Shown here: one piece after another, positions 61,801 to 64,000 of the stretch | Position numbering within the stretch: the first letter of the stretch is position 1 | Layout: every line of letters starts with the position of its first letter | Assembly (NCBI RefSeq): GCF_018613315.1 | Contig: NZ_JAGGQL010000004.1 | Span: 1,941 to 65,940, forward strand | Origin: Bacillus sp. ISL-37 | GTDB lineage: Bacteria; Bacillota; Bacilli; Bacillales; Cytobacillaceae | Reading direction: 5' to 3' | Length of the DNA: 64,000 bases | Position numbers and translations under genes: made by a program | Notes under the pieces: generated by a model | Seen by the model: the letters and a program-made list of their open reading frames with translations, nothing else | Databases searched by the model: none | What the model was told of the DNA's origin: nothing

Positions 61801-62475
61801 TTGTTGCAGGTTCGAGGTGTTAGGACGAAAAGGTGTCAAGAAAAAGCCGTTATTGTGACAGGTTCGAGGTGTTAGGGCGAAAAGCTGTCAAGAAAAGACC
61901 GTTATTATGACAGGTTCGAGGCGTTAGGAGGAAAAGCTGTCAAGAAAAGGCTCTTATTCTGACAGGTTCGAGGTGTTAGGAGGAAAAGCTGTCAAGATTC
62001 AGCTGTTGTTATGACAGGTTCGAGGCGTTAGGGCGAAAAGCTGTCAAGAAAAAGCCGTTATTGTGACAGGTTCGAGGTGTTAGGGCGAAAAGCTGTCAAG
62101 AAAAAGCGGTTATTGTGACAGGTTCGAGGTGTTAGGAGGAAAAGCTGTCAAGATTCAGCTGTTATTATGACAGGTTCGAGGCGTTAGGAGGAAAAGCTGT
62201 CAAGAAAAAGCCGTTATTGTGACAGGTTCGAGGTGTTAGGCCGAAAAGCTGTCAAGAAAAAGCTGTTATTGTGACAGGTTCGAGGTGTTAGGGCGAAAAG
62301 CTGTTAAGAAAAAGCCGTTATTGTGACAGGTTCGCGGTGTTAGGCGAAAAGCTGTCAAGATCAAGTCGGTGTTCAGACAGGTTTGACTTCAAAAGAGGAC
62401 AAGCTGTCAGAAGACGGTCCAACTTTGGACAGCTTTGGTGGAAAAGAGTTAAAAAGCTGTCTGAACCTGGTGTGT
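61801..62475. repeat. 52-bp intergenic tandem array 7 (TGACAG/CTGTCA)
   Basis: CAGGTTCG-type words begin at 61807, 61859, 61911, 61963, 62015, 62067, 62119, 62171, 62223, 62275, 62327 and 62378, with spacing 52 ten times and then 51. Each unit contains TGACAG and its inverse CTGTCA about 28 bp apart. The array ends in degenerate copies by about 62475. From there to 62813 I see no gene. A perfect GCCTTTCAG / CTGAAAGGC hairpin lies at about 62735. Confidence 0.97.
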
Positions 62476-62813
62476 CCAGTAAGAATCGATAGGTTTAATA
62501 CTCATCTTCTTCTAAGTACATTTTTTTATATCCCAAGGTAAAAAATAAAATGATGTACAAAGTTTGAGTGGATGTCATCCATTCTGATAAACCGCTGCCT
62601 CCATGGAGATTTCAAATATAAAGGTGAAACACAATGGATTGTCAGTAACAATGGTTTTAATCCTTCTGAAAACACTGTTTTTCTTATGCTGAGCAGGGCA
62701 TTTATGATAAGCTTGTGATGTCGCCTTTCAGCAAGCTGAAAGGCGGGAGCGTGGTTCTGGAAAGAAGACTAGGAAGCCCGTCAGTAGATTAGAATGCAAA
62801 TCTAGTTTGTGCG

Positions 62814-62953
62814 GATTTTTGGCTCACTGTCGTGAAGCTTACGCTTCACTGGCTTTTCCGCTGGCGCTGAAAAGCTGCCGAGTGGAAATGAAACGCTGCG
62901 AGCAAATGAATTTGCTCGGTCGTTTCCTTCCCACTCGGCATGAGCCAAAAATC
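62814..62953. repeat. Cloverleaf-like composite palindrome upstream of sufC
   Basis: An outer perfect 13-bp inverted repeat (GATTTTTGGCTCA at 62814-62826, its complement at 62941-62953) encloses three further stems. These are GTGAAGC/GCTTCAC (62832-62849), GCTTTTC/GAAAAGC (62852-62875) and TGCCGAGTGG/CCACTCGGCA (62876-62940). The last contains a nested GAAACG/CGTTTC and GAGCAAAT/ATTTGCTC. All stems are perfect. It has no T-tract and no coding content. Function unknown. Confidence 0.85.
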
Positions 62954-63006
62954 AAATAGGGTTTGACAATACTCTACAGGTTTCGTTGTATTTCTTTCCA
63001 TTCTTA

Positions 63007-63040
63007 AAGTGTTGCTAACACTTTCTATTTGTTATAAGAT
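63007..63040 (+). promoter_or_regulatory. Probable suf promoter with palindrome
   Basis: TTGCTA at 63012-63017, 17-bp spacer, TAAGAT at 63035-63040. The -35 is embedded in a palindrome AAGTGTT-GCT-AACACTT (63007-63023) that could be an operator. A second TTGACA with TTGTAT lies further upstream near 62963. Confidence 0.55.
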
Positions 63041-63122
63041 TGTAATGAGAATAAAATGAGAATAGAGTTAAAGACGGCAATAGTCGGCTTAAAATCTTTT
63101 CTATATTGACGGAGGTAATATT

Positions 63123-63908
63123 ATGGCAGGATCTGTATTATCAATTAAGGACCTTCAAGTTGAGATTGAAGGCAAGCAGATATTAAAAGGTGTGAACATT
63201 GAAGTTAAGGGTGGAGAAATCCATGCGATCATGGGACCGAATGGTACTGGTAAATCCACTTTGTCTTCTTCTATTATGGGACACCCTAAGTATGAAGTAA
63301 CAAATGGAACAATTACGCTTGATGGCGAAGATGTTCTTGAAATGGAAGTTGATGAAAGAGCACGCGCTGGTTTGTTCCTTGCTATGCAATATCCAAGCGA
63401 AATCAGCGGTGTAACGAATGCTGACTTCTTGCGTTCTGCATTGAACAGCCGTCTTGGCGAAGGAAACGAAATTTCTCTTATGAAGTTCATCCGAAAGATG
63501 GATAAGCAAATGGAATTCCTTGAAATGGACCTTGATATGGCACAGCGTTACTTGAACGAAGGTTTCTCCGGCGGTGAGAAGAAGCGTAACGAGATCCTTC
63601 AATTGATGATGCTTGAACCAAAAATCGCAATCCTTGACGAAATCGATTCAGGACTTGATATCGACGCATTGAAGGTTGTTTCTAAGGGAATCAATCAAAT
63701 GCGCGGCGAAGATTTCGGCTGCTTGATTATCACTCACTACCAGCGCCTTCTTGACTACATCACTCCTGACTATGTTCACGTTATGATGCAGGGCCGCATT
63801 GTGAAGTCCGGCGGACCGGAACTTGCACAGCGCTTAGAAGCAGAAGGATACGACTGGATTAAGAAAGAACTGGGCATCGAAGACGAAACAGTTGGGCAAG
63901 AAGCTTAA
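63123..63908 (+). CDS. sufC: Fe-S cluster assembly ATPase SufC
   Basis: A 261-residue ABC-type ATPase of the SUF system: Walker A GPNGTGKST near residue 37, the ABC signature as FSGGEKKRNEIL near 152, Walker B IAILDEIDSGLD near 173. Close to B. subtilis SufC. It forms SufBC2D, which builds Fe-S clusters on SufB with sulfur from SufS-SufU. GGAGGT precedes the ATG. First gene of the suf operon. Confidence 0.97.
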   Translation: MAGSVLSIKDLQVEIEGKQILKGVNIEVKGGEIHAIMGPNGTGKSTLSSSIMGHPKYEVTNGTITLDGEDVLEMEVDERARAGLFLAMQYPSEISGVTNADFLRSALNSRLGEGNEISLMKFIRKMDKQMEFLEMDLDMAQRYLNEGFSGGEKKRNEILQLMMLEPKIAILDEIDSGLDIDALKVVSKGINQMRGEDFGCLIITHYQRLLDYITPDYVHVMMQGRIVKSGGPELAQRLEAEGYDWIKKELGIEDETVGQEA

Positions 63909-63926
63909 GCGTTGGGGGGATTTATA

Positions 63927-64000
63927 ATGACTACGGAAACGAAATGGGCTTTTGACCAGGAGTACATTACTTCCTTCTCAAAAGAAATGAATGAACCGGA
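63927..64000 (+). CDS. sufD: Fe-S cluster assembly protein SufD, 5' part
   Basis: The ATG at 63927 follows GGGGGG and lies 18 bases after sufC. The 24 codons visible (MTTETKWAFDQEYITSFSKE..) match a SufD N-terminus. The rest is outside the window. Confidence 0.8.
   Translation, partial: MTTETKWAFDQEYITSFSKEMNEP

Noticed and set aside
11250-62475. CRISPR arrays
   Set aside because: Repeats are contiguous with degenerate units and no unique spacers, no palindromic direct repeat of CRISPR type and no cas genes in the window.
62700-62960. tRNA or known ncRNA in the cloverleaf region
   Set aside because: The cloverleaf-like folding lacks a T-loop GTTCRA, anticodon arm sizes and CCA end. I could not match it to a known RNA.

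Overview
The window is a chromosomal segment of a spore-forming, low-GC Gram-positive bacterium of the family Bacillaceae (Bacillus/Mesobacillus-like). The evidence is a GerA-type germinant receptor operon, CwlJ, spore-coat and YuzL-like proteins, T-box and S-box leaders, FadR, Fur and CcpA (cre) type operators, strong Shine-Dalgarno sites and many rho-independent terminators. The right part (about 43.3-64 kb) keeps the Bacillus subtilis yus/yur gene order: yusU, coat genes, fadM, yuzL, fadN-fadA-fadE, yusI, gcvH, yusG, yusF, yusE, yusD, metNPQ, yurZ, sufCD.

Layout. 1-2.5 kb: collagen-like spore-surface protein (runs off the left edge) divergent from a glycosyltransferase. 2.8-9.5 kb: an HpaB-type remnant, YwaF, an orphan OppB-type permease, a one-domain flavoprotein, small proteins, CwlJ, an acetyltransferase. 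9.5-18.2 kb: T-box-controlled BrnQ, then a LysR regulator, a MoaD-like sulfur carrier, a second small Gly-Gly-ended protein, aldehyde:ferredoxin oxidoreductase (AOR), a MoeB-like E1 enzyme and a GlcD-like flavoprotein. 18.5-27.4 kb: YeiH-type exporter, MASE3-PAS protein, a GlcNAc-type PTS permease, an orphan histidine kinase, a short-chain reductase. 27.7-31.5 kb: tungstate ABC transporter TupABC with its regulator, then a HesB-like gene with an in-frame UGA (probable selenoprotein). 31.8-38.2 kb: UppP, RodA/FtsW, GerA-type operon. 38.4-43.6 kb: Fur-controlled siderophore uptake. 44.6-51.6 kb: fatty-acid beta-oxidation. 51.8-64 kb: glycine cleavage H protein, yus genes, two S-box-controlled methionine transcription units, start of the suf operon.

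How genes work together. The AOR cluster (pterin sulfur carrier, its activating enzyme, W/Mo oxidoreductase, LysR regulator) and the tungstate importer with regulator probably form one tungsten-enzyme module. The selenoprotein suggests that this strain also decodes UGA as selenocysteine.

The most unusual feature is a set of seven intergenic tandem arrays, each with its own sequence. Their spacing is nearly free of indels and falls into two classes. Four arrays have units of 51-52 bp, each unit holding a word and its reverse complement. Three have units of 41-42 bp, made of two direct half-repeats of 20-21 bp. These lengths are close to five and four turns of B-DNA. I also see a three-copy MITE family (ISL3-like ends, 8-bp target duplications, one copy supplying the last base of a stop codon) and a large cloverleaf-like palindrome upstream of sufC.
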